Assembly: GCA_902825845.1 (NCBI GenBank)
Contig: CADECM010000072.1
Span: 1-32,547 of the forward strand
Origin: an uncultured beta proteobacterium
GTDB taxonomy: Bacteria; Pseudomonadota; Gammaproteobacteria; Burkholderiales; SG8-41
DNA: 32,547 nucleotides
Reading direction: 5' to 3'
Part shown: positions 1-7,306 of the stretch, one piece after another
Layout: the number at the start of each line of letters is the position of its first letter
How positions within the stretch are numbered: position 1 is the stretch's first letter
Notes under the pieces: model-generated
Told to the model about the DNA's origin: nothing
Database searches by the model: none
What the model saw: the letters and a program-made list of their open reading frames with translations, nothing else
Made by a program: the position numbers and the translations under genes

Positions 1-1380
1 GTCGTTGTTGACCAGGCCGAGCAGTCCCATGAAGAACGCGGTGGTCGCGCCGATGCCGTAGCAGCCCATTTCCATGATCTGCGATTTGCCGGCTTCGTCG
101 AGGAAGGCCAGATTCAGTGCTTTCGCATACTTGGTGCGCAACTGGAAAATGTGGCCGACTTCAATACCACGGCAGATTTCAAGCTTGCCTTTGCCATCGG
201 GGCTGGCGTCGCCGGACAGCACATTGCGGATGTCGGCAAACTGTGGCTCGGGAAAATCGCGGCCGAGGTTGGCGCCGGTGTAGTGCTGGTCGTTTTCGTT
301 CGCGCCGATGACAAAATCGGCCATCGCGCCGACCGCGTGATCGGCGATGATGGCGCCGTTGAAGCCGACCGGACCCAGCGAACCAGGGTCCGCGCCAAAC
401 GCGCCACGGATGGCTTGCGGCGAGGAAAACGCGACCGGGCTCTTAAGTTGCGGCAGCTTGCCCGCCTTGATCAGATTCAGTTCATGATCGCCGCGCACCA
501 TCAGCAGCGCTGGTTGTCCATCGGCGCCGTCGACCACCACGGCCTTCACCGTGTGTTGTGCCGGCACCTTCAGGAAGGTGCACAGTTCGGCGATGGTCTT
601 GACGCCCGGCGTGCGTACTTTGTGCATGGCATGCTGGGGCGCCGGGCGCGGCGTCTGCGGTGCAACCGCTTGCGCCAGTTCCACATTGGCGGCGTAGTCG
701 GAATCGGGGCAGTAGGCAATGGCATCTTCGCCGGAGTCGGCAAGCACGTGAAACTCGTGCGAGCCGGTGCCACCGATGGATCCCGTGTCAGCGGCCACCG
801 CGCGAAACTTGAGCCCCAGCCGCGTGAAGATGCGCGAGTAGCAATCGTACATTTCGCGGTAGGTCGTCTGCAGATCGTCATACGACGCGTGAAACGAATA
901 CGCGTCCTTCATCACAAACTCGCGCCCGCGCATCACGCCAAAACGCGGGCGGATTTCGTCGCGGAATTTGGTCTGAATCTGGTAAAAATTCAGCGGCAGC
1001 TGGCGATAACTTTTGACCTCGCGGCGAACCACGTCGCTGATGACTTCCTCATGCGTGGGACCAAAACAGAAATCGCGGTCGTGGCGGTCCTTGAGGCGCA
1101 GCAGCTCGGGACCGTATTGTTCCCAGCGGCCGGATTCGATCCACAGCTCGGCCGGCTGCACCGCAGGCATGGACAATTCGATCGCGCCGCTGCGCTCCAG
1201 TTCTTCACGCAGGATTTTTTCCACGCGGCGCAAAACGCGCAGACCCAGCGGCATCCAGGTGTAGACCCCGCTGGTCAGACGTTTGATCAGCCCCGCGCGC
1301 AGCATCAACTGGTGGCTGACGACCTCAGCCTCCGAAGGCGCTTCTTTGAGCGTGGACAAAAAGTATTTCGAAGCGCGCAT
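1..1380 (-). CDS. proS: Prolyl-tRNA synthetase, C-terminal part missing (window edge)
   Basis: This gene charges tRNA-Pro with proline in the cytoplasm. The start is the ATG complementary to 1378-1380. The protein opens MRASKYFLSTLKEAPSEAEV, the highly typical N-terminus of bacterial-type class II ProRS, and the frame stays open for 460 codons to the window edge. The family usually has about 570 residues, so roughly the last fifth, including most of the anticodon-binding domain, is outside. The gene is divergent from the spermidine-synthase-like gene with only 39 bases between the two possible starts. A TAGAAT -10-like box on the minus strand lies at 1408-1413, but no good -35 box goes with it. 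Long open frames on the opposite strand of this gene are GC-rich shadows. Identification is very sure. Confidence 0.96.
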   Translation of the reverse strand, partial: MRASKYFLSTLKEAPSEAEVVSHQLMLRAGLIKRLTSGVYTWMPLGLRVLRRVEKILREELERSGAIELSMPAVQPAELWIESGRWEQYGPELLRLKDRHDRDFCFGPTHEEVISDVVRREVKSYRQLPLNFYQIQTKFRDEIRPRFGVMRGREFVMKDAYSFHASYDDLQTTYREMYDCYSRIFTRLGLKFRAVAADTGSIGGTGSHEFHVLADSGEDAIAYCPDSDYAANVELAQAVAPQTPRPAPQHAMHKVRTPGVKTIAELCTFLKVPAQHTVKAVVVDGADGQPALLMVRGDHELNLIKAGKLPQLKSPVAFSSPQAIRGAFGADPGSLGPVGFNGAIIADHAVGAMADFVIGANENDQHYTGANLGRDFPEPQFADIRNVLSGDASPDGKGKLEICRGIEVGHIFQLRTKYAKALNLAFLDEAGKSQIMEMGCYGIGATTAFFMGLLGLVNND

Positions 1381-1419
1381 GGCTGTCAACCGCTGAAAAA
1401 AAATCGTATTCTACCGGAC

Positions 1420-2232
1420 ATGGAAAACGATCCGCCGGAAATCATGAATCTGTCAGGGAGTTGGCGCATCCGCAAGCCCGCGGATGACGAAGAAACCGTC
1501 TACATCAGCGAAAAATTCGGCGTGCGTTCACTGCACATCGGCAGCGATACCATTCAGAGCGCCATGCGCATCGCCGCGCCCAACGAGCTGGAACTGTCCT
1601 ACACGCGCAGCATGATGGGATTCCTGCTGTTTAACGAGGCGCCGAAATCCGTACTGATGATCGGCCTCGGTGGCGGCTCGGTGGCAAAGTATGTTTATCA
1701 ACACATGCCGGACACGATCATACGTGTGATCGAGATCAGTGAGCGCGTGTTGACCGTGGCCCAGCGCTATTTTGAGGTGCCGGAAAACAATGCGCGTTTC
1801 GAGGTGATCGTGGGTGACGGCGCGGAGTTTGTGTCGCGGCCGGATGTGCACGCGGACCTCATCATGGCGGATGGCTATGATGGTAAGTCGCACGTGGAGG
1901 CGGTGTCGACGCTGGCGTTCTACCGCAATTGCCGCGCGCGCCTGAACCCGGGCGGCATGCTGGTGGTGAATCTGTGGGGCGGTGACCGCGCCTTTAACGA
2001 CACGCTGAAACGCATTGAGCAGGCGTTTCCCGCCGGCACCCTGTGTCTGCCCGCGGAGAAGCTGGGCAACGTGATCGTTTTCGGCTTCCGGGATGCGGCA
2101 GGACCGGTAAGCTGGAGCACGTTGGAGGAGCGCGCCGGCGCGCTGGAAATGCGTTATGAACTGGAATTTGACCGCTTTGTCGCGGGCTTGCGCAAGATGA
2201 ACCGTCACGATGATAACGCCCTGATAATTTAG
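1420..2232 (+). CDS. Spermidine synthase-like protein (Rossmann-fold aminopropyl/methyltransferase family)
   Basis: The protein has about 270 residues with an AdoMet/dcAdoMet-type Rossmann fold. Glycine loop GLGGGSVAK is at residues 82-90, an acidic residue ends the next strand (E105, in RVIEIS), GDG is at 132-134, and MADGYDG around 149-155 sits where spermidine synthases carry the catalytic Asp. This layout matches the 'spermidine synthase/fused spermidine synthase' proteins common in Betaproteobacteria. Whether it makes spermidine is not shown: the N-terminal beta-hairpin domain is short, and many such proteins have unknown substrates. The start is uncertain. ATG 1420 has no ribosome binding site and ATG 1444 has only a weak one. 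An open frame running in from 151 is antisense to proS and was not accepted as part of the gene. It is followed by rppH on the same strand after 75 bases. Confidence 0.8.
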   Translation: MENDPPEIMNLSGSWRIRKPADDEETVYISEKFGVRSLHIGSDTIQSAMRIAAPNELELSYTRSMMGFLLFNEAPKSVLMIGLGGGSVAKYVYQHMPDTIIRVIEISERVLTVAQRYFEVPENNARFEVIVGDGAEFVSRPDVHADLIMADGYDGKSHVEAVSTLAFYRNCRARLNPGGMLVVNLWGGDRAFNDTLKRIEQAFPAGTLCLPAEKLGNVIVFGFRDAAGPVSWSTLEERAGALEMRYELEFDRFVAGLRKMNRHDDNALII

Positions 2233-2307
2233 CGCGTGCCCGTGCTTTCATTCGCGCCCAATTTGTGGAAGAATCGGCGCAACGGATGAATTTGTGGGGT
2301 CGAGATC

Positions 2308-2862
2308 GTGATAGACCGCGATGGGTACCGCCCCAATGTAGGCATCATTCTTTGCAACTCAAAGAACGAAGTATTTTGGGGTAAGCGGGTGCGTGAGCAC
2401 TCCTGGCAGTTTCCGCAAGGCGGCATCAATCCGGGCGAGTCGCCGGAAGTTGCCATGTATCGCGAACTGCATGAAGAGGTCGGGTTGCGCCAGGAGCACG
2501 TCAAAATCCTCGGCCGCACGCGCGAGTGGCTGCGCTATGAAGTACCGGACCGATGGATACGCCGCGAGTGGCGCGGTAATTACCGCGGCCAAAAACAAAT
2601 CTGGTTTTTGCTGCGGCTGGTTGGCCGCGATACCGATGTCTGTTTGCGCGCGACGGAAAAACCCGAATTCGATGCCTGGCGCTGGAACGATTATTGGGTG
2701 CCGACCGAAGCCGTGGTCGAATTCAAGCGCGAAGTGTATCAGCGTGCTTTGGCGGAGTTGGTGCGCTATCTGGAGCGCACGCACAATGCGCGGTCGCGCC
2801 GCCGCAACGAGGACGTTCCGCTAAGGCGCATCGCGCGTGGCGCGGCGGAGGAGCGCGGCTGA
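2308..2862 (+). CDS. rppH: RNA pyrophosphohydrolase (Nudix)
   Basis: RppH removes pyrophosphate from the 5' triphosphate end of mRNAs and so starts RNase E-dependent decay. The start is GTG 2308, giving MIDRDGYRPNVGIILCN, the standard opening of the family. The Nudix box runs from G38 to L60 with the pattern GGINPGE...REL.EEVGL, so the metal-binding glutamates are present. Length is 184 residues. The Arg-rich C-terminal tail (RSRRRNEDV) is typical of betaproteobacterial members and variable in length. In related genomes this gene usually sits near proS and proB; here it is separated from the proB cluster by the rubrerythrin module. Confidence 0.95.
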   Translation: MIDRDGYRPNVGIILCNSKNEVFWGKRVREHSWQFPQGGINPGESPEVAMYRELHEEVGLRQEHVKILGRTREWLRYEVPDRWIRREWRGNYRGQKQIWFLLRLVGRDTDVCLRATEKPEFDAWRWNDYWVPTEAVVEFKREVYQRALAELVRYLERTHNARSRRRNEDVPLRRIARGAAEERG

Positions 2863-2941
2863 CGCGGTTTCCGGCAGTCGCCGCCGCACGGTGGCCAGTC
2901 GCATCACGAACAACGGGCAGACAGGTTGCAGCAGCGTGGCC

Positions 2942-2972
2942 GGTCACCATGTTTGACAAACAGACGGTGACC
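2942..2972. promoter_or_regulatory. Nested inverted repeats over the rubrerythrin -35 region (putative operator)
   Basis: Outer arms GGTCACC (2942-2948) and GGTGACC (2966-2972) are perfect complements. Inside them lies the perfect 13-base palindrome TGTTTGACAAACA (2950-2962), whose centre is one base from the outer centre. The -35 hexamer TTGACA is part of the inner palindrome, so a protein bound here would compete with or contact RNA polymerase. The regulator cannot be named. An RNA hairpin ending rppH transcription (outer arms, then TTTTAT) is an alternative reading. Confidence 0.5.
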
Positions 2973-2981
2973 TTTTATATT
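2953..2981 (+). promoter_or_regulatory. Sigma70-type promoter of the rubrerythrin module
   Basis: TTGACA (2953-2958), a 17-base spacer, then TATATT (2976-2981): a full -35 box and a five-of-six -10 box at ideal spacing. It lies 140 bases before the rubrerythrin start codon in a gene-free stretch, so transcription should begin near 2988 and leave a leader of about 135 bases. Confidence 0.7.
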
Positions 2982-3093
2982 CAATCCACTTATTAGATCA
3001 AGTCCAAAGTGTCTGTCAGGGTATCGTATAGGGCGTGAGTAGCGCGCATTCGGTATTGCCGTTCCGTCTCACGGATCGTCCAAGAGAATGTTT

Positions 3094-3119
3094 TAAATAA
3101 TTGTTTTTAAAGGAGAATG
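3094..3119 (+). repeat. Diverged copy of the TAAGTAT...TGTTTTTA element, in front of rubrerythrin
   Basis: TAAATAATTGTTTTTAAA matches 16 of the first 18 bases of the copy at 21618. It is followed directly by AAAGGAGA, the ribosome binding site of the rubrerythrin gene. Orientation is the same as the gene. It differs from the others in lacking the exact TAAGTAT start, so it is the least certain of the five. Confidence 0.45.
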
Positions 3120-3121
3120 TT

Positions 3122-3541
3122 ATGAACCTCAAAGGATCGAAAACGCACGGCAACCTCAAGGCAGCGTTTGCCGGTGAATCACAGGCCAATCGCCGTTACC
3201 TGTATTTCGCAGCGAAGGCGGACGTGGAAGGCCAGAATGATGTTGCGGCATTGTTTCGTTCAACCGCAGAAGGCGAAACCGGGCATGCGCATGGCCATCT
3301 GGAGCACATGGAAGCCATTGGCGACCCTGCCACCGATTTGCCGATCGGCAGCTCGCGCAATAACCTGAAGGCGGCAGTAGCCGGCGAGACGCACGAGTAC
3401 ACCGACATGTACCCGGGCATGGCCAAGACCGCGCGCGACGAAGGCTTCGGCGAAATCGCCGACTGGTTTGAAACGCTGGCCAAGGCCGAGCGCTCGCACG
3501 CCAACCGCTTCCAGAAAGCATTGGACGCGCTGGCAGACTAA
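3122..3541 (+). CDS. Rubrerythrin without a rubredoxin domain
   Basis: This is a di-iron ferritin-like protein of 139 residues; the family reduces hydrogen peroxide. The ligand set of the four-helix bundle is complete: E19, E52 with H55, E89 and E92 (GETHEYTDMYP), and E123 with H126 (ERSH). The protein ends right after the fourth helix, so the C-terminal rubredoxin (Cys4) domain of classical rubrerythrin is absent and electrons must come from a separate partner. The Fe-S protein encoded next is the obvious candidate, by inference. The start is ATG 3122, with AAAGGAG at 3109-3115; an upstream TTG at 3101 would cover the ribosome binding site. A terminator follows, so it may be made in excess over the next two genes. 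Confidence 0.92.
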   Translation: MNLKGSKTHGNLKAAFAGESQANRRYLYFAAKADVEGQNDVAALFRSTAEGETGHAHGHLEHMEAIGDPATDLPIGSSRNNLKAAVAGETHEYTDMYPGMAKTARDEGFGEIADWFETLAKAERSHANRFQKALDALAD

Positions 3542-3562
3542 TAATACGTGAGGCATGAAACG

Positions 3563-3599
3563 TGAGGGGTAAGGCGTAATGGCCACCCCTCATTTTTTT
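3563..3599 (+). terminator. Rho-independent terminator after rubrerythrin
   Basis: Stem TGAGGGGT (3563-3570) and ACCCCTCA (3585-3592) with a 14-base loop, followed by seven T (3593-3599). It is enclosed by a second perfect stem, CGTGAGGC (3547-3554) with GCCTCACG (3601-3608), which also brackets the T run and could compete with termination. Confidence 0.8.
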
Positions 3600-3627
3600 C
3601 GCCTCACGCCTCTTGACTGACGATCCC

Positions 3628-4974
3628 ATGGCCATCACCGTTAAAGAAGGCAGTCTGGAGAAGCCGACACGCCACGCGCTCGACTGGAAATCTCCTGCGT
3701 TTTACGACGAATCCGCGCTGGACAAGGAGCTGGAACGTGTCTTTGATATTTGCCACGGCTGCCGCCGCTGCGTGAGCCTGTGCACCGCATTTCCGACGTT
3801 ATTCGACCTGATCGACAACAGTTCCACGCTGGAAGTCGATGGTGTGGCGAAAGCGGATTTCGGCAAGGTGGTGGACCAATGCTACCTCTGCGACATGTGT
3901 TATATGACCAAGTGTCCGTACGTGCCGCCGCACGACTGGAACGTGGATTTCCCGCATCTGATGCTGCGCGCCAAGGCGGTCAAATTCAGAAAGGGCGGGG
4001 TTGGCTTCCGGGACAAGCTGTTGTCGAGCACCGATGCCATGGGCAAGCTCGCGTCGATCCCGGTGGTGGTGCAGGTGGTGAACGCCGTCAACAAGAACAG
4101 CGCCGCGCGCGGCTTGATGGACAGCATGCTCGGCGTGCATAAACAAAGGGTGCTGCCCGAATACGACAGCGCGAAATTTCGCAGCACCGCGCGCGCCGAT
4201 GCCTCATTCGCAGTGCGTGACGGTGCCACAACGCCGGGCAAGGTTGCGATCTATTCGACCTGCTATATCAACTACAACGAGCCGGGCATCGGCCATGATC
4301 TGCTGAAGATACTGGCGCACAACGAAATTCCGGCGAAGCTGGTGGAGAAAGAGGCCTGCTGCGGCATGCCCAAGCTGGAACTGGGCGATCTTGAGGCCGT
4401 CGCGCGCAACAAGGCCATCAACATCCCGGTGCTGGCACGGCTCGCGCGCGAGGGCTACGCCATTCTCGCCGCGGTGCCGTCCTGTGCGCTGATGTTCAAA
4501 CAGGAACTGCCGCTGATGTTCCCGGAGGATGCTGATGTCAAGGCGGTGGCCGAGGCCATGTATGACCCGTTCGAATATTTCGTGATGCGGCAGAAGGATG
4601 GCTTGCTGAAAACCGATTTCAAGTCGCCGCTGGGCAGGGTGTCATATCATATTCCCTGTCATCTGCGGGTGCAGAACATGGGTCAGAAAACGCGCGAAAT
4701 GCTGGAGAAGATACCCGGCACCGACGTGACAACTGTCGAGCGTTGCGCGGGCCACGATGGCACCTGGGGCGTAAAAAGCGAATATTACGAAAACTCGATG
4801 AAGATCGGGCGACCGGTGTTCAGGATGATGAATGACGCAAAACCCGACTACATCAGTTCCGATTGCGCCATTGCCGGGCGGCATATTCAGCAGGGGATCA
4901 GCGAGAGCGACGCCGGCAGCAAGGCCGAAAAGCAGCATCCGGTGACGTTGCTGCGCATTGCCTACGGACTATAA
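3628..4974 (+). CDS. Two-cluster Fe-S oxidoreductase with CCG domains (GlpC/HdrD-like)
   Basis: The N-terminal half is a ferredoxin-like module with two [4Fe-4S] motifs: C42-x2-C45-x2-C48-x3-C52 (then AFP, where ferredoxins have Pro) and C85-x2-C88-x2-C91-x3-C95-P. The C-terminal half holds two cysteine-rich CCG domains, seen as CCGMPKLELGD (C244, C245) and PCHLR (C344) with CAGHDG (C373). This is the architecture of GlpC, HdrD and related heterodisulfide-reductase-type proteins, which pass electrons and can act on thiol/disulfide or quinone partners. The start is ATG 3628; a TTG at 3613 is in frame but has no ribosome binding site. Length is 448 residues. It lies between rubrerythrin and DUF3501, a combination I recall from other Proteobacteria. 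An electron donor role for rubrerythrin is inferred, not shown. Confidence 0.88.
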   Translation: MAITVKEGSLEKPTRHALDWKSPAFYDESALDKELERVFDICHGCRRCVSLCTAFPTLFDLIDNSSTLEVDGVAKADFGKVVDQCYLCDMCYMTKCPYVPPHDWNVDFPHLMLRAKAVKFRKGGVGFRDKLLSSTDAMGKLASIPVVVQVVNAVNKNSAARGLMDSMLGVHKQRVLPEYDSAKFRSTARADASFAVRDGATTPGKVAIYSTCYINYNEPGIGHDLLKILAHNEIPAKLVEKEACCGMPKLELGDLEAVARNKAINIPVLARLAREGYAILAAVPSCALMFKQELPLMFPEDADVKAVAEAMYDPFEYFVMRQKDGLLKTDFKSPLGRVSYHIPCHLRVQNMGQKTREMLEKIPGTDVTTVERCAGHDGTWGVKSEYYENSMKIGRPVFRMMNDAKPDYISSDCAIAGRHIQQGISESDAGSKAEKQHPVTLLRIAYGL

Positions 4975-5002
4975 GAGACACCGAGCACCGCCACGGATTG
5001 AT

Positions 5003-5587
5003 ATGCCCAAAATTACCCGCGACAGCCTGATGACCCTGGAAGCCTACGCCCGGGTGCGCAACGATTTTCGCGCACGGGTCATCGACCACAAGAAAGCGCG
5101 GACCGTGAGTCTGGGGGCCAATATCACACTGATCTTCGAAGACGAACTGACCATGCGCTATCAGGTGCAGGAAATGTTGCGCGTGGAGAAAATTTTCGAG
5201 GAGGCGGGTATTCAAAGCGAACTCGAAGCCTACAATCCGCTGATTCCCGATGGCAGCAACTGGAAGGCGACCATGATGATCGAGTACCCGGAAGTGGAGG
5301 AACGCCAGCGCATGCTGGCGCAGCTCGTCGGCATAGAAGACAAGGTATGGGCACGCGTTGCCGGCCACGAATCGGTGTATGCCATCGCCGACGAGGATCT
5401 GGATCGTTCGACCGAAGACAAGACGGCTTCCGTGCATTTCCTGCGGTTTGAATTGAATGACGCCATGAAGCGCGCGCTGCAATCCGGCGCGGCGCTGGCC
5501 TTTGGCGTTGATCATCCCATCTACCGGTCAACAGTTGATCCGGTGGCGCCGGCCAGCCTTGCTGCCCTGCTGCAGGATTTAACGTAA
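5003..5587 (+). CDS. DUF3501 family protein
   Basis: The product is 194 residues, soluble, without a signal peptide or membrane segment. MPKITRDSLMTLEAYARVR and the block RTVSLGANITLIFEDELTMRYQVQEMLR are recognisable from the DUF3501 family, which is repeatedly encoded next to rubrerythrin and a GlpC-like Fe-S protein. It contains no cysteine, so it is unlikely to bind an Fe-S cluster itself. Function is unknown; a chaperone or partner of the Fe-S protein is a guess. The start is ATG 5003, 28 bases after the previous stop, so the two genes are probably one operon. Its stop codon TAA (5585-5587) is the first three bases of the dispersed AT-rich element. Confidence 0.85.
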   Translation: MPKITRDSLMTLEAYARVRNDFRARVIDHKKARTVSLGANITLIFEDELTMRYQVQEMLRVEKIFEEAGIQSELEAYNPLIPDGSNWKATMMIEYPEVEERQRMLAQLVGIEDKVWARVAGHESVYAIADEDLDRSTEDKTASVHFLRFELNDAMKRALQSGAALAFGVDHPIYRSTVDPVAPASLAALLQDLT

Positions 5588-5610
5588 GTATCTGTTTTTA
5601 TTGAATTTTT
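5585..5610 (+). repeat. Copy A of the dispersed TAAGTAT...TGTTTTTA element
   Basis: This copy begins TAAGTATCTGTTTTTA and continues to a run of five T. All 26 bases are identical to the minus-strand copy at 25645-25670. Its first three bases are the stop codon of the DUF3501 gene, and its end is three bases before the ATG of the CNP1-like gene. That gene has no Shine-Dalgarno sequence of its own, so the element occupies the whole translation-initiation leader. Confidence 0.85.
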
Positions 5611-5613
5611 AAT

Positions 5614-6156
5614 ATGACACCCCTGCGCCTGTGCCAGTGCTGCACGTTGATCGTCGCGATGCTGGCGGCGTTGCCCGGCGCGGCGCAATGGAAGGCGTGG
5701 GACTACGAACTGGATCAGGAGAAAAAGCCGTGGACGGAACTGCAAACCCGGCTGCCGCCCCATCCCAAGCCGGATAATCTGCTGCCATTTGATCTGGGTT
5801 CGAACACCGCCAATCGCTACTTCGTCGATGCCGCATCGGTATCGGTGGGCGAGGACGACGTGGTGCGCTATACGCTGGTGGTAAAAAGCGGGGGCGGCGC
5901 CACCAATGTGTCGTTTGAAGGCATACGCTGCAAGACGCGTGAGTATCGCATTTACGCTTTTGGCCATGCGGACGGCCAGTGGTCACGTGCGCGCAATCCG
6001 GGCTGGCGCGAGATCCGGGGGCGCGAGATCAACGGCTACCACTTCGCGCTGCGCCACGACTATTTTTGCTGGACTTCGAGCCGTACCTCGACGCTGCCGC
6101 TGAAGGTGATTTTGAACAACCTGAAATACGGCCCGGAACGACCGCCATCCGAATGA
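5614..6156 (+). CDS. CNP1-like exported protein
   Basis: This is a 180-residue protein of the CNP1-like family (named after a cryptic neisserial protein); its function is unknown. A signal peptide is likely: short polar start, hydrophobic stretch LIVAMLAALPGAA, cleavage near residue 24. The mature part contains DDVVRYTLVVKSGGGA and a central IRCKTREYRIYA, which are typical of the family. It is convergent with proB, with 17 bases between the stops, the usual neighbour in Betaproteobacteria. Translation would start directly after the AT-rich element. Confidence in the family is good but based on recall of its hallmark blocks. Confidence 0.78.
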   Translation: MTPLRLCQCCTLIVAMLAALPGAAQWKAWDYELDQEKKPWTELQTRLPPHPKPDNLLPFDLGSNTANRYFVDAASVSVGEDDVVRYTLVVKSGGGATNVSFEGIRCKTREYRIYAFGHADGQWSRARNPGWREIRGREINGYHFALRHDYFCWTSSRTSTLPLKVILNNLKYGPERPPSE

Positions 6157-6173
6157 CGGTTCGCGAGCGCGAT

Positions 6174-7292
6174 CTACAGTAGTACCAGGTCGTCGCGGTG
6201 GATCAGTTCGGCCTCGCCGACGTAGCCCAGCTTGGCCTCGATTTCGCCGGACGGCGTGCGCAGGATGCGCCGTGTTTCCGCGGCGCTGTAGTTGATCAGG
6301 CCGCGCGCGATTTCGCGGTTGGATGCATCGTGGCAACTCACCACTTCGCCGCGGCCAAAATCGCCTGAAACCGCGTACACGCCAATGGGCAGCAGGCTCT
6401 TGCCGCCCGATTGCAGCGCCTTCACCGCGCCGGCGTCGAGCGTCAGCTGCCCGCGCAGTTGCAAGTGATCGGCGAGCCACTGCTTGCGCGCCGCGAGCGT
6501 GGCCGACTTCGCCAGCAGCAGCGTGCCAATGCGCTCGCCCTGCGCGATTCGCACCAGCACGTCGGGCTCGTGTCCCGAGGCGATCAGGGTGTGGGCGCCG
6601 CCGCGAGCGGCGCGCTGCGCGGCGGTGATTTTGGTCAGCATGCCGCCCAGACCGATTGCGCTGCCGGCGCCCCCGGCCATTTTTTCCAGGGCCGGATCGC
6701 CGGCATCTGCCTCGGCAATCAGCGTGGCATCGGTATTGCGGCGCGGATCCGCGCTGAACAGGCCCGTTTGATCGGTAAGAATAATCAACGCATCGGCTTC
6801 GACCAGATTGGTGACCAGCGAGGCCAGGGTGTCGTTGTCGCCCACCCGGATTTCATCGGTGGCGACCGTGTCGTTCTCGTTGATGACGGGAATCACGCCC
6901 AGGCTCAGCAGCGTGCGCAACGCGGAGCGCGCATTGAGGTAACGCTTGCGATCGGACAAATCATCGTGAGTCAGCAAAATCTGCGAGGTCAACAGGCCAT
7001 GTTCGCGAAAGCAGGATTCGTAGGCTTGCGCGAGGCCCATTTGCCCCACCGCCGCGGCGGCCTGCAATTCGTTGACCGCGTGCGGCCGCTTGCGCCAGCC
7101 CAGCCGCTGCATGCCTTCGGCAATGGCGCCGCTCGAAACCAGCACCGCCTCGCGGTTCAGTTTGCGCAACTGCGCGATCTGCGCCGCCCAGCGTGCAAGC
7201 GCGGCCCGATCCAGGCCCTGTCCCTGATTGGTCACCAGGCTGGAACCGACTTTGACCACCAGGCGTCGGGCGGTCTTCAGCGGGGAGGTCAT
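6174..7292 (-). CDS. proB: Glutamate 5-kinase
   Basis: ProB phosphorylates glutamate to glutamyl-5-phosphate, the first and feedback-controlled step of proline synthesis. The amino-acid-kinase domain shows VVKVGSSLVT near the N-terminus, LVSSGAIAEG, INENDTVA and GLGGMLTKI. The last 80 or so residues form the PUA domain (SLLPIGVYAVSGDF...GEVVSC). Length is 372 residues, normal for a full two-domain enzyme. The start is the ATG complementary to 7290-7292, 14 bases after the obgE stop, so it is the last gene of the rplU-rpmA-obgE-proB operon. proA is not in this window. Confidence 0.96.
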   Translation of the reverse strand: MTSPLKTARRLVVKVGSSLVTNQGQGLDRAALARWAAQIAQLRKLNREAVLVSSGAIAEGMQRLGWRKRPHAVNELQAAAAVGQMGLAQAYESCFREHGLLTSQILLTHDDLSDRKRYLNARSALRTLLSLGVIPVINENDTVATDEIRVGDNDTLASLVTNLVEADALIILTDQTGLFSADPRRNTDATLIAEADAGDPALEKMAGGAGSAIGLGGMLTKITAAQRAARGGAHTLIASGHEPDVLVRIAQGERIGTLLLAKSATLAARKQWLADHLQLRGQLTLDAGAVKALQSGGKSLLPIGVYAVSGDFGRGEVVSCHDASNREIARGLINYSAAETRRILRTPSGEIEAKLGYVGEAELIHRDDLVLL

Positions 7293-7306
7293 GGCGGCGT
7301 GCTGCG

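Noticed and set aside
151..1419. Long plus-strand open frame running into the spermidine-synthase-like gene (would give a 693-residue fusion)
   Set aside because: It is the antisense shadow of proS, a clear gene on the minus strand. Its product has no recognisable family and is extremely His/Arg/Gln-rich, as is usual for such shadows.
3547..3608. GTGAGGC-type units around the rubrerythrin terminator as a CRISPR or tandem repeat
   Set aside because: The units are irregular and few, without equal spacers. They are explained by two nested stems of the terminator.
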